Below are positions 23,988 through 32,531 of a DNA stretch of 64,000 bases, piece by piece (positions within the stretch are counted from its first letter, which is position 1; every line of letters starts with the position of its first letter). The notes below the pieces were generated by a model, which did not search any database, was not told the DNA's origin, and saw only the letters and a program-made list of their open reading frames with translations. Origin of the DNA: Spirosoma fluviale (GTDB lineage Bacteria > Bacteroidota > Bacteroidia > Cytophagales > Spirosomataceae); NCBI RefSeq assembly GCF_900230225.1, contig NZ_OCNH01000005.1:357865-421864 (forward strand), read 5' to 3'. A program made the translations under genes and the position numbers.

Positions 23988-25490
23988 TTACTGACCGATG
24001 ATTTTCAGGACTAAAGGCACCACACTACCGGGGCTATTGGCCGGTACGGCGAAGCGCATGGTTTGGGTATCGAACCGTACGGCCCGCCAGGGCACCATCT
24101 GTTTGCCCAGTGCTCGCTCCAGTGTTGGAAGTACGGGAGCATTGGACTCACTCAGTTGCGCCCTCCACTTATCCATCTGAACGAGTTCGAGCGGTTGCCT
24201 GCTGTAGAGGACAATGAGCCACTCGTCGCCAGCTACCTGTTTGGAGAAGCCCTGTTCTATAGCCGTAAACGTGCCATTGGGGCTATACTCGATACGGGGC
24301 GTTGGAAAAGAGAGCCGGGCTTCGTCGTCGGCTACATAAGCCGACTCTCCCGGCTGTGGAAAATGGAGTTTTACCTCCCGGTTGGGGTCTACGCCCAGGA
24401 TATACACGTAGCCGTAACGGGGTAGTTGGTTCGATACAAACCGCACCATGTCGCTGGTTTGTAAAGGGTTTATTGTTTCGTAGTACGTACCCCGATGCCG
24501 CACCGCCACGGCCGATGCCTGAATGGTGTTATCGGCGGTGGCATGTAGTTGTTGCAAACCGCCACTGCCCCGGAGCAGCACCAACGGTTTGGGCCGAACC
24601 ACCACGGCTGGCCCCGGCGCGGGGGGTGTGGGCGCGTCGGGATGGTCGACAAGTCGGGTGCCACTATCCACCCGCCCGATAAAATCGTCGTAGCCAATCC
24701 AGGCAAACCCCTTGTTGCCCCAGGTGTCGCCCATGCTATTCATAAATTCAAATGCCCTCCTACGATCATCGTAGCCGATAATGACCACCGGCTGCCAGAT
24801 GTTCTGTTGCAGCCGCATGGCGTTGTTAGGCTGCCAGGTTTCGCCCCGGAATGGTGTAAAACTCCGGTCGATTTGCAGCAGCACCACCACCGGGTACCCC
24901 GCCTGTAAGGATTTGCGGGTGGCGGCCAGTTTTTCATCAGGTGACGTTTGGAGGTCAAACACGCGTTCGAGCCGGTCGATCCGGTAGCGTTGCGCCAGCC
25001 GACGGTCGGCGGGGGCGGGGCTGCGTTGGCACGAGGTCGGTTGGGTATCATAGGCAGCCGTTTTCAGGTTACCCGCTTTGGTCAGCACCTCCCGCACGGC
25101 CGGTAAAAAATCGCCGGCAATGCTACACCCGCCCGGTTCTTTCTCCAGCATCTCGAACGGGAACCAGGCCGAGAACGCTTCCCGCTGAATCTGAGCACCT
25201 GCCCATTTGTTTTGTCTGGCTTTCAGAATGGTCATAGCGCCGTAGCCGTAGGCCAGCCCTAAGCGAGCCCCGCCCGGCAAACCGGCCTGGTTGCGCGGTT
25301 TGGGGCAGTAGGGCCGCAAACTTACCGCCTGTTGGGTCACGCTTTTGCTGGCGTCGCCAAACTCAAACGGCGATAGTTCCAGTTGCTCAATACCCGATTC
25401 GGCAGGGTTCAGCTCATCGGTTGACGTTTCCTGAGCAAGAGCGCTGCCAGCCAGCAGGAGGCCGTATAACAGTAATAAGGTTAGTTTCAT
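23988..25490 (-). CDS. Secreted papain-like (C1) DUF4384 protein lacking catalytic residues
   Basis: 500 residues, signal peptide 1-19. Residues ~60-275 align with the active C1 paralogue at 30973-32427. The nucleophile Cys becomes Gly74 (in NQAGLPGG) and the catalytic His becomes Gln233 (in WQPVVIIGYDD), while the Asn251-Ser motif and the W-G-N-x-G-F end are kept. A Pro-rich linker leads to a DUF4384 domain (~330-460). I read it as a pseudoprotease, perhaps a binding or decoy subunit. It sits 3 bp after the anti-sigma-like gene and 10 bp before the actin-fold gene. Confidence 0.85.
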   Translation of the reverse strand: MKLTLLLLYGLLLAGSALAQETSTDELNPAESGIEQLELSPFEFGDASKSVTQQAVSLRPYCPKPRNQAGLPGGARLGLAYGYGAMTILKARQNKWAGAQIQREAFSAWFPFEMLEKEPGGCSIAGDFLPAVREVLTKAGNLKTAAYDTQPTSCQRSPAPADRRLAQRYRIDRLERVFDLQTSPDEKLAATRKSLQAGYPVVVLLQIDRSFTPFRGETWQPNNAMRLQQNIWQPVVIIGYDDRRRAFEFMNSMGDTWGNKGFAWIGYDDFIGRVDSGTRLVDHPDAPTPPAPGPAVVVRPKPLVLLRGSGGLQQLHATADNTIQASAVAVRHRGTYYETINPLQTSDMVRFVSNQLPRYGYVYILGVDPNREVKLHFPQPGESAYVADDEARLSFPTPRIEYSPNGTFTAIEQGFSKQVAGDEWLIVLYSRQPLELVQMDKWRAQLSESNAPVLPTLERALGKQMVPWRAVRFDTQTMRFAVPANSPGSVVPLVLKIIGQ

Positions 25491-25493
25491 CGG

Positions 25494-26438
25494 TTACGGT
25501 TGGTTTTGGGCAGCAAGTGCGTTGGCTACTAGGTTTGCTTCGGTTTGGTAGGGGTGGTTTGGCTGGTTCTGGATTTGGTCGAGCAGTGGCCGGGCGGCTT
25601 CGGGCTGGCGGAGTTGGAGGTAAGCCAACACCCGGTACCACTGTGCCGTTTGGGCCAGCGGAGGGCGATTTACCCGTTCGAGTTCGGTCAGTGCCTGTTT
25701 GGGCTGGCCGTTCTGGAAGTAGCTCAGGCCGAGATAAAACCGGCGGTAGACCGTTGTTTGCGCGGATTCGGTTGCGGCCGACGGGCTTTCTCCAGCCGTA
25801 TCGTCGCGAACGGCCCCAAACTCAGGGGCGGGCGCGTTGGTGCGACCAATGGGTTGACGCAGTTGGGCAATGGCTTCTTTAAACCGCCCCTGCCCATAGT
25901 CGGCTATGGGGCCGGCCAGATCAGACGGCACCTCGCCTATGCCTTTGGGCGATTGTTGACCGTAGGTTTTCGCTAAGGCCAGCAGCGACGGGGCTGCGTC
26001 CTGAATGCCGGGCTGCGCTGGTCTGGGTTGTGGTGGGGCCGCGTCGGGCTTAGGAACCACTACGGGGGGCATTTTCGTCGCTACCGACGGGCTGTCAGGC
26101 TGTTGGCGCTGTTGCCAATACCAAACGCCACCCACCACCACAGCTGCCACCGAGGCCGCTACGGCTACCCAACGCCCTATTTCGCCCCAAAGTGGCCGAA
26201 CGGGCACCTCTCGCTCCAGGGCTCCCTGTTCAGTCAATGATTGATGAATAGCGCGCACGGTGTCTTGCAGCCGCAGGTGTTCGTAGTTGGCGTATAGTTT
26301 GTTCAGCCACGCTACTTCGTCGGCGAGTTCGGGTTCGGTCAGCAACCGTTTTTCAAAGGCCTGTCGTTCGCTGTCCGGCAGTTGCCCCAGGATGTATTGA
26401 TCCATTTGTTTGTAATCAGTTTCGGAGAAGTTTTTCAT
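25494..26438 (-). CDS. Anti-sigma-like membrane protein with TPR-like C-terminus
   Basis: 314 residues. The N-terminal ~70 residues are a helical anti-sigma-type domain (DQYILGQLPDSERQAFEKRL). One TM helix (~90-108) and a Pro/Gln-rich linker follow, then TPR-like helical repeats (~180-310). Its ATG overlaps the sigma gene stop by 4 bp, the usual arrangement of sigma/anti-sigma pairs. The periplasmic TPR part could sense a partner from this block. There is no zinc-binding His-Cys motif at the N-terminus. Confidence 0.8.
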   Translation of the reverse strand: MKNFSETDYKQMDQYILGQLPDSERQAFEKRLLTEPELADEVAWLNKLYANYEHLRLQDTVRAIHQSLTEQGALEREVPVRPLWGEIGRWVAVAASVAAVVVGGVWYWQQRQQPDSPSVATKMPPVVVPKPDAAPPQPRPAQPGIQDAAPSLLALAKTYGQQSPKGIGEVPSDLAGPIADYGQGRFKEAIAQLRQPIGRTNAPAPEFGAVRDDTAGESPSAATESAQTTVYRRFYLGLSYFQNGQPKQALTELERVNRPPLAQTAQWYRVLAYLQLRQPEAARPLLDQIQNQPNHPYQTEANLVANALAAQNQP

Positions 26439-27001
26439 GATTGAGTAGGTGTAAGAAGTCTGCGGAGATACTTGATACAGCGGGTCTTTTGGTTGTACAC
26501 CGAATCGACGGAGACGCCCATTTCGGCGGCCACCTCTTCGGGGGTGTAGTGCTGATAGGTGAGCAAGTCCATCAGTTGCTGGCTGCGCGGGTCAAGTTGG
26601 GCAATGGCCTTCCGAAGCCGTTGCTGCATTTCGGAGTCGAGCAGGTGCGCCAGCGGATTGTCGGCACTTGGTAAAGAGTCCTGCTCGTTGAGGTCGTCGT
26701 ACGATTGATGTTTACGGGTAATATCAATCCAGCGGTTTTTGGCCACCTGATAAAACTGAGTGTCGAGTTTGGCACGAAGGTCTCGCTGACCGATTCCGGC
26801 CATAAATTCAATCATGGCGTTCTGTATGGCATCTTCAATATCTTGCCGGGAACCGCCTTTCCAGCCCAGACTTGATATGATTTTTTTGAAATTTCGTTGA
26901 TAAAAACAAGCAATAGCTTCGCGGACGCGCCGTTGCAGGGCGGGCAACAGCCGTTCGTCGGTGGGGAAGTTGGCACACGGATTGGTATCGTTTTGGGGCA
27001 T
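26435..27001 (-). CDS. ECF-type RNA polymerase sigma factor
   Basis: 188 residues with region 2 (~25-95: DIEDAIQNAMIEFM, then FYQVAKNRWIDITRK) and region 4 (~130-183: LDPRSQQLMDLLTYQHYTPEEVAAEMG, an HTH, VSVDSVYNQK). Region 3 is missing, as in ECF sigma factors. It starts 5 bp after the WD40-caspase stop. It probably directs transcription of all or part of this block when released from the next gene product. Its target promoter cannot be named from the sequence. Confidence 0.9.
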   Translation of the reverse strand: MPQNDTNPCANFPTDERLLPALQRRVREAIACFYQRNFKKIISSLGWKGGSRQDIEDAIQNAMIEFMAGIGQRDLRAKLDTQFYQVAKNRWIDITRKHQSYDDLNEQDSLPSADNPLAHLLDSEMQQRLRKAIAQLDPRSQQLMDLLTYQHYTPEEVAAEMGVSVDSVYNQKTRCIKYLRRLLTPTQS

Positions 27002-27006
27002 ATTGA

Positions 27007-29118
27007 TCAGTACGTTACAAGCGGGAAATCCTGGCTTTCGGTGAGCGTTTCGGGGTATATTTTAGGGTGCTGGTCTTCAGCCTTTTTGGCTTTCACCAGG
27101 GCGGGTACCGTTTTTTGGAGGTAGGAAAACAGCTCGCTCACCAGCACAAAACGGTCGCCGTTGGTGTCGGCTTTGCCTTGTAATCCATCTAACAGGGCTT
27201 TGGTAAAGGCCCCGTGTTGCCAGGCGGGGTCTTCCCATGAGAGTTCGTTTTCACTGCTACTGGCGAGGGTAATCAACCCGGCAGGGGTTTGTTTGATAAT
27301 GGCCTGTGCCTGCTGCAAGTCCTCCAGAAACTTGGCTTTGCCGCCCTGTTTCCGCACAGCTTCGCCCGAATGGCAGGCGTCGAATAGAATGAGTTTCTTG
27401 CACTTCAGGCCGGTAATGTTGTCCAGAATGTCGTGTTTGTAGAGCAGGGTGGTGGTTTCTTCGGTGATGAGGGTTCGCCCATCATAATCTTCCGACAGGA
27501 TGGCAAAATCACTTTGCCCATTTCTCAGATTCAGCTTTTTGCCGTGTGCCGACACAAACAGTAGCAGCACATCGTTGGGCGTGATGTCGAATGTGGGGAG
27601 CAGACCCATCTCAATCCGTAGCTGCGTGGCGTTGGCCTGCCCCTTGCGGTTCAGATAGGTAGTCTGCACTCGATTAAAAAGCTTTCCCTGTTGTTGTTTG
27701 AGCAATTGTCCTACCTGCTCGGCATCGGCGGAGGCATAGGTAAGCCCGTTTCCGGGCACACCAATCGCCAATACATATAGGTTGGGTTTAGCCGGGGGCA
27801 GATACGTAATCCGCAACGGTTCGGAGCGCACTTCGGGCTGACCGGGCAAGGTGAGTCCCAGTACAATCTCGTTCTCGCCTTCGCGCAGGGGCAGGGTTTG
27901 CTGCCAGTTGTAGCGGCCGGGCTGGGGTTGCCGCAGGGATTGGATGATGAGGTCTTTCTGCCCGGCCGGTTGCGGCTTTCCGTTTATATAGAGTTGGAGT
28001 TGCTGAGGAGTTACCGGAGTGGGCGCATTGCTAACCACCACCGCTTTGGCGGTGAAAGTGGGTTCATGAACGGTGGCAGGCTGGGAGAGCCAGATGAATT
28101 GGGAGAAGACCGGGGCCGTTTGCTGACGGACAGGCTCCTGTGGTTTGGGTGCTACCCCCGGCAGCAGAAAGCTGACAAAGTAAACGTCTGTTCCTACCAA
28201 GGCCGACGCACCATCGGGCGAAAAAGCGACCTCTTTTGCTTGATAATTTAACTCCCATTTGCTGAGTTCTTGGGCTGTAGTAACCTCCCACAGCTTGATG
28301 GTCTTGTCATAACTGCCGCTGAGGGCGTATCGACCATCGGGGCTGAAACAAACGGAATTGACAGAACTAGCATGCCCTTTGAATGTACGAACTTCCTGCC
28401 CGGTGGCCACACCCCACAGCTTGAGAGTCTCGTCATAACTGCCACTGAGGGCGTATCGGCCATCGGGGCTGAAACAAACAGACCAGACAGAACTAGCATG
28501 CCCTTTGAATGTACGAACTTCCTGCCCGGTGGCCACATCCCACAGCTTGATGGTCTTGTCATAACTGCCACTGAGGATGTATCGGCCATCGGGGCTGAAA
28601 CAAACGGACCAGACAGAACTAGCATGCCCTTTGAATGTACGAACTTCCTGCCCGGTGGCCACATCCCACAGCTTGAGAGTCTCGTCATAACTGCCGCTGA
28701 GGGCGTATCGACCATCGGGGCTGAAACAAACGGAACTGACAGAACTACTATGCCCCTTGAAGGTGCGTAGTTTCTTTCCTGTAGCAACCTCCCACAGCTT
28801 GATGGTCTTGTCATAACTACCGCTGAGGGCGTATCGGCCATCGGGGCTGAAACACCCAGAACTGACAGAAATGCCATGCCCTTTGAATGTACGAACTTCC
28901 TGCCTGGTGGCCACATCCCACAGCTTGATGGTCTTGTCATAACTGCCACTGAGGGCGTATCGGCCATCGGGGCTGAAACACACCGAATTTATGCTAACAC
29001 CATCCACCAGCTGACTTGTAAACCGCTTTGCTCCCGGTGGGTCCTTGGCAAAGAGGGCAGAGGTGGTTAGCAATGCGGCAAAACCAAGAATAAGCCGGAG
29101 GAGATAAACGCGTTTCAT
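27007..29118 (-). CDS. Secreted WD40-caspase protein
   Basis: 703 residues, N-terminal signal peptide (~1-24). Six WD40 repeats of 42 residues (~44-290, each with FSPDGRYALSGSYD and IKLW) form most of a beta-propeller, with a seventh divergent repeat. A linker domain (~340-440) precedes a caspase-fold domain (~445-690) with His525 (FVSAHG) and Cys582 (FDACHSG). An EF-hand-like stretch DTNGDRFVLVSE lies near the end. The dyad is intact. The propeller presumably binds a partner or ligand. Confidence 0.9.
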   Translation of the reverse strand: MKRVYLLRLILGFAALLTTSALFAKDPPGAKRFTSQLVDGVSINSVCFSPDGRYALSGSYDKTIKLWDVATRQEVRTFKGHGISVSSGCFSPDGRYALSGSYDKTIKLWEVATGKKLRTFKGHSSSVSSVCFSPDGRYALSGSYDETLKLWDVATGQEVRTFKGHASSVWSVCFSPDGRYILSGSYDKTIKLWDVATGQEVRTFKGHASSVWSVCFSPDGRYALSGSYDETLKLWGVATGQEVRTFKGHASSVNSVCFSPDGRYALSGSYDKTIKLWEVTTAQELSKWELNYQAKEVAFSPDGASALVGTDVYFVSFLLPGVAPKPQEPVRQQTAPVFSQFIWLSQPATVHEPTFTAKAVVVSNAPTPVTPQQLQLYINGKPQPAGQKDLIIQSLRQPQPGRYNWQQTLPLREGENEIVLGLTLPGQPEVRSEPLRITYLPPAKPNLYVLAIGVPGNGLTYASADAEQVGQLLKQQQGKLFNRVQTTYLNRKGQANATQLRIEMGLLPTFDITPNDVLLLFVSAHGKKLNLRNGQSDFAILSEDYDGRTLITEETTTLLYKHDILDNITGLKCKKLILFDACHSGEAVRKQGGKAKFLEDLQQAQAIIKQTPAGLITLASSSENELSWEDPAWQHGAFTKALLDGLQGKADTNGDRFVLVSELFSYLQKTVPALVKAKKAEDQHPKIYPETLTESQDFPLVTY
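28249..28989 (-). repeat. Six tandem ~126-bp WD40-coding repeats, near identical
   Basis: Units of 126 bp in the WD40-caspase gene are nearly identical in DNA. The segment for G-R-Y-A-L-S-G-S-Y-D, for example, recurs with few changes, including at third codon positions. This points to recent duplication or ongoing gene conversion, and copy number may vary between strains. Confidence 0.9.
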
Positions 29119-29147
29119 AAGGGTCGGTTAGTTACGGGCAGTACGTC

Positions 29148-30944
29148 TTATTTTTCCAGCAATACGGCATCGTCTTTCTGCCGGATGAGCCAGGTGGGTT
29201 GTTGTTCTTTCTGTTTTTGAGTTTGCACTAGGGCAGGTACAGCTTCGCTCAGGTAGCTACCGAGTTCGCTCAGGCGCAGTTGGCCGTCGCGGTTGGTGTC
29301 GGCGGGGCCGGTCAGGCCGTCGAGCAGAGCGCGGGTAAAGGCCCCATGTTGCCAGGCGGGGTCTTCGTAGGCAGGTTGGTCAGGTTGGCTCGCCATCAGC
29401 ACGTAGGTATTCGGGAAGTCGCGGGGCAAAAAGCTGAACGTTCGGTCATTGGCCGGTGGGCCGACCTGTTCGGGTTGCCCCATATCAAGCAGCACGAGCT
29501 TGCGGCAAGGCAGAGCGTTGAGGTCGCGGAGGAGCTGCCGCAGGCTCAGGCTCGTGTTGCGTGGAGCCGCCTGGTCGTAGTCGGCTCCAATGAGCCGGAG
29601 GTCGTGCTGTAGGTCGATGGCCAGCCCCGACACAAATACCAGTACCCAATCGTCGGGGTTTGGTTTCAGTGTCAGGCTCCAGCGTTCGATGGCCGCGCCA
29701 ATCTGCGTGGTTGTCGCCTGTTGAGGAGCGTTGAGCAGTTGCACGGCTACTTTCGTAAAGGACTGTCCCTGCTGGCGTTGCAGGGTTTCAGCTATGGCAC
29801 GGGCATCGGCCTCGGCAAATCGGATAGGCGGGTACGACACCCCTACCGACAGGCCGTAGAGGGCGGGGCGTTTGGCATTAGGGCGGGGGGAGGGTGTTGG
29901 ACGGCCCATTTCCTGCCATATAGTTTGATGGGCCGTAGCCGCAACAAGTCCATATCGGTCGGCCGAACACTGCACAAGGGCTATATAGTTAACCACTTGT
30001 TGGGCTGGCGATTTAATTCGGCTAACAACCCGAAGCTCATGCCGGGCATTGAGGTGTAATAAACTGGCCCCGGTAGGCTCCTGCATCAACACGAACAGGG
30101 TTTGATCCGGTTTTTCGACTAGATCTATCCCCGCTTCGCGCATGTCGGAAAACGTAAGTACTTTAGACCAAATCTGATGGCCTGTTTGCGGGTTTAGCAC
30201 GATCAGCCGCCCGTCGAGGTTATCCGGGCTAAACGCAATAGCTGTACCTTGCCCCACTAGAGCAACCTGACCATTTCGTAACAGCCGCATCCGGTTCCAC
30301 TGGATTTTGTCGCGCCCAAAATCAAACGACCAGCGTTTGCTACCTTCGTTGTTCAGCCCAATCACGGTGCTCCCAACGGTCAGTACCAGCCCATTATCGG
30401 GTAATGATAACAGCCCCAGTTGCCCCCCCGGCTCAGGATCTGTCAGAGCGATAGGCGTTTCTCTGTCCGATTGACCGGAAGGTTCCAGGCTGTAGAGCAT
30501 CAGCCCGGTGGGCGTTCGGGTCACAACGGCCACGCTTTGGTCGGGCCGAATAGCGGTCTCGGCCTCGGTACCGGGGCCAACGTCAGCCCGCCAGATGAGC
30601 TTACCTTCATCGTTCAGATTCAGAACCGACAGGCTCATTTGCCCGTTGGTTGTTTGCTGCACCAATGCCAGTTGGTTTTTGACCATCGAAACCGCCCGCA
30701 GATTACTCACGACCCGGCTCCATTGTTCGGCCCCTGTTTGGTCGACCCGGCTCACTACGGCGTTCTTTTCGGAGCGACCCACCAGCAAAAATCCGTTTGG
30801 GAGCGGCATGGCCAATGATGAGGGTCCATTACGAAGAACATGCTTACGCACAACCGTGAGCGTATCCGCAGGTTGGGCCATCACCCAACTGGTGGTCCAT
30901 AGCACCAGGGCAAACCAAACCGAGCAAACCGTTTGATGTTTCAT
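29148..30944 (-). CDS. Secreted beta-propeller pseudo-caspase
   Basis: 598 residues, signal peptide ~1-23. Residues ~35-340 are PQQ-like propeller repeats (NEGSKRWSFDFG, NPQTGHQIWSKV). The C-terminal caspase fold (~360-575) keeps the frame of the WD40-caspase, including QPAYEDPAWQHGAFTRALLDGL, but the catalytic His is Leu441 (FVSGL) and the Cys is Gly489 (LLDMGQ). It is probably not a protease and may act as a regulator of active caspases. It lies 29 bp from its active relative. Confidence 0.87.
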   Translation of the reverse strand: MKHQTVCSVWFALVLWTTSWVMAQPADTLTVVRKHVLRNGPSSLAMPLPNGFLLVGRSEKNAVVSRVDQTGAEQWSRVVSNLRAVSMVKNQLALVQQTTNGQMSLSVLNLNDEGKLIWRADVGPGTEAETAIRPDQSVAVVTRTPTGLMLYSLEPSGQSDRETPIALTDPEPGGQLGLLSLPDNGLVLTVGSTVIGLNNEGSKRWSFDFGRDKIQWNRMRLLRNGQVALVGQGTAIAFSPDNLDGRLIVLNPQTGHQIWSKVLTFSDMREAGIDLVEKPDQTLFVLMQEPTGASLLHLNARHELRVVSRIKSPAQQVVNYIALVQCSADRYGLVAATAHQTIWQEMGRPTPSPRPNAKRPALYGLSVGVSYPPIRFAEADARAIAETLQRQQGQSFTKVAVQLLNAPQQATTTQIGAAIERWSLTLKPNPDDWVLVFVSGLAIDLQHDLRLIGADYDQAAPRNTSLSLRQLLRDLNALPCRKLVLLDMGQPEQVGPPANDRTFSFLPRDFPNTYVLMASQPDQPAYEDPAWQHGAFTRALLDGLTGPADTNRDGQLRLSELGSYLSEAVPALVQTQKQKEQQPTWLIRQKDDAVLLEK

Positions 30945-30972
30945 CTGTGTAGTCGTGGGAGGTTATGGGTTT

Positions 30973-32427
30973 TCAGCGAACAGATTGAACCTTCAGGATG
31001 AGCGGGAAAATATCGCCCTGTCCGGTAGTGGCCGAGGCTCCCATTCGGCTACTCTGATAGTTAATGTTGCGGGCTGGTATCAGTCGGCTGCCTACACCTT
31101 CCTGTAGCCGCCCGTACAGTGTTGACGCATTGCTGTTCTGAATGCGGGTGAGCATGTACGGAATGTCGTTCAGGAGCGGTTTATTACTGTAGAGGACGCA
31201 GAGGTAATCAGTACCAGGTTCCTGAATCACCAACACTTTATCGACTGCCGGAATAACGAGGTCGAATTTTTCAGCAGGCAACAAATCGGTTATGCCCAAT
31301 CCGAACGAGTTTTCCTGCACGGCGGCCAGTTGCGTGTTGAGTGGGTAATGCGCTTTAACCTCGTTTTTTGGGTTAATGCTAAACACACAAATGTATTGCC
31401 CGGCCCGGTCGTTGCTGGTCAGTAGTTGAAACCGGTCGCCCACCTGCCAGTCTTTACGGCTCATTTCGTAGATGCCATTGCCTGTGTGGCTAGGTGTTAC
31501 CTGATTAAAACTGCCCGTGTTGCTGTCGAGATACTGAAAGGCAAAGGTTCCGCCGATTTGGGTTTTCGTAGGTGCTGGGTTAGGGCCGGGATTGTAGTCG
31601 TCGGGGATAGTAAGCGCCATGCCCGCGACAGCAATTTTCTTAAAATCTTCGAAGCGAACCGAGAAGAGGCCGTTACGCCCCCAGGATGGACCCCATGAAT
31701 TCAGAATTTTAAAACTAACGGCGTCGTACCCTACAACCGTTACCGCATGGAGTTCGCCCTCTCTTCCCCCCGGCCGATAATAGTCGTCGGAAGCGGTGAG
31801 TTTATTCAGGTTTTCGGTTGTTTGAATACCCACAATCACCGGTGTTTTGAATATGGCTAACTGGCGTTGCGTGGCGTAGAACTTTTGCTGTTCGGTGTCT
31901 GCAGGCTTAAACACCGAAACCACGCCCTGAACCGGGCGGTTTTGGCGGGCCCGGCTGACCATGTCGCTCGATGGCGCTGGCATACACGTATTAATACCAA
32001 ACTCAGAATAGGGCAAATTTCCATTTCGCACCAATTGCATGGCGATGTCGGAGATATTTAGCCCCGCATCGCATCCGGGCCGAAGTTGTTTGTAAGGCAA
32101 CATCGCCGAGAGGGCCAGACGTTGTATCTGGTTGGGGTCGGTAATGCCTTTTTTGGCAGCATACTGTGTGGCAAAGGCACTGTAAGCGGTTGACCAGGCT
32201 ACGCAGCTTGGCACACTGCCCTGATTGCCTGCTGGTGGGCAATATTTCGATAAATCGAACGCGATAGGCAGATTATCGCCAAACGATTTGGCTCCCTGAT
32301 CGGGGGTGGGCAGGGTTGGAATAGCATTAAAGGCTGCTTCGTCAAAAATAAGCCCCTTGCCGCGTTGCTGGGCGAAGGTCGCAACGGTGAAGGTCAGGAG
32401 CAGAAAGGTAATTAGTGAAGTTTTCAT
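30973..32427 (-). CDS. Secreted C1 papain-like peptidase with DUF4384 domain
   Basis: 484 residues, signal peptide 1-20. The peptidase domain (~55-275) has Cys75 (NQGSVPSCVAW), His227 (ELHAVTVVGYD) and Asn243 (ILNSWGPSWG), a complete triad. DUF4384 (~290-425) follows, giving a beta-rich C-terminal half. It cleaves proteins outside the cytoplasm; the substrate is unknown. Its catalytically dead paralogue is at 23988-25490. The 104-bp gap upstream may hold a promoter. Confidence 0.9.
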   Translation of the reverse strand: MKTSLITFLLLTFTVATFAQQRGKGLIFDEAAFNAIPTLPTPDQGAKSFGDNLPIAFDLSKYCPPAGNQGSVPSCVAWSTAYSAFATQYAAKKGITDPNQIQRLALSAMLPYKQLRPGCDAGLNISDIAMQLVRNGNLPYSEFGINTCMPAPSSDMVSRARQNRPVQGVVSVFKPADTEQQKFYATQRQLAIFKTPVIVGIQTTENLNKLTASDDYYRPGGREGELHAVTVVGYDAVSFKILNSWGPSWGRNGLFSVRFEDFKKIAVAGMALTIPDDYNPGPNPAPTKTQIGGTFAFQYLDSNTGSFNQVTPSHTGNGIYEMSRKDWQVGDRFQLLTSNDRAGQYICVFSINPKNEVKAHYPLNTQLAAVQENSFGLGITDLLPAEKFDLVIPAVDKVLVIQEPGTDYLCVLYSNKPLLNDIPYMLTRIQNSNASTLYGRLQEGVGSRLIPARNINYQSSRMGASATTGQGDIFPLILKVQSVR

Positions 32428-32531
32428 GGAATTTGTGTAGGTTATGTTTGTGTAGCGTACGAGTGGTGTAAATTCTAATCAGGGACGGTGAAAAAAAGTA
32501 TATCTCTTCAATCAGGACTGAATGTACCCCC

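Noticed and set aside
28248..28967. Repetitive 239-codon frame and regularly spaced repeats that could suggest a CRISPR array or a second repeat protein
   Set aside because: The repeat unit is 126 bp without unique spacers and codes for WD40 blades in the correct frame of the caspase gene; other frames are shadows of it.
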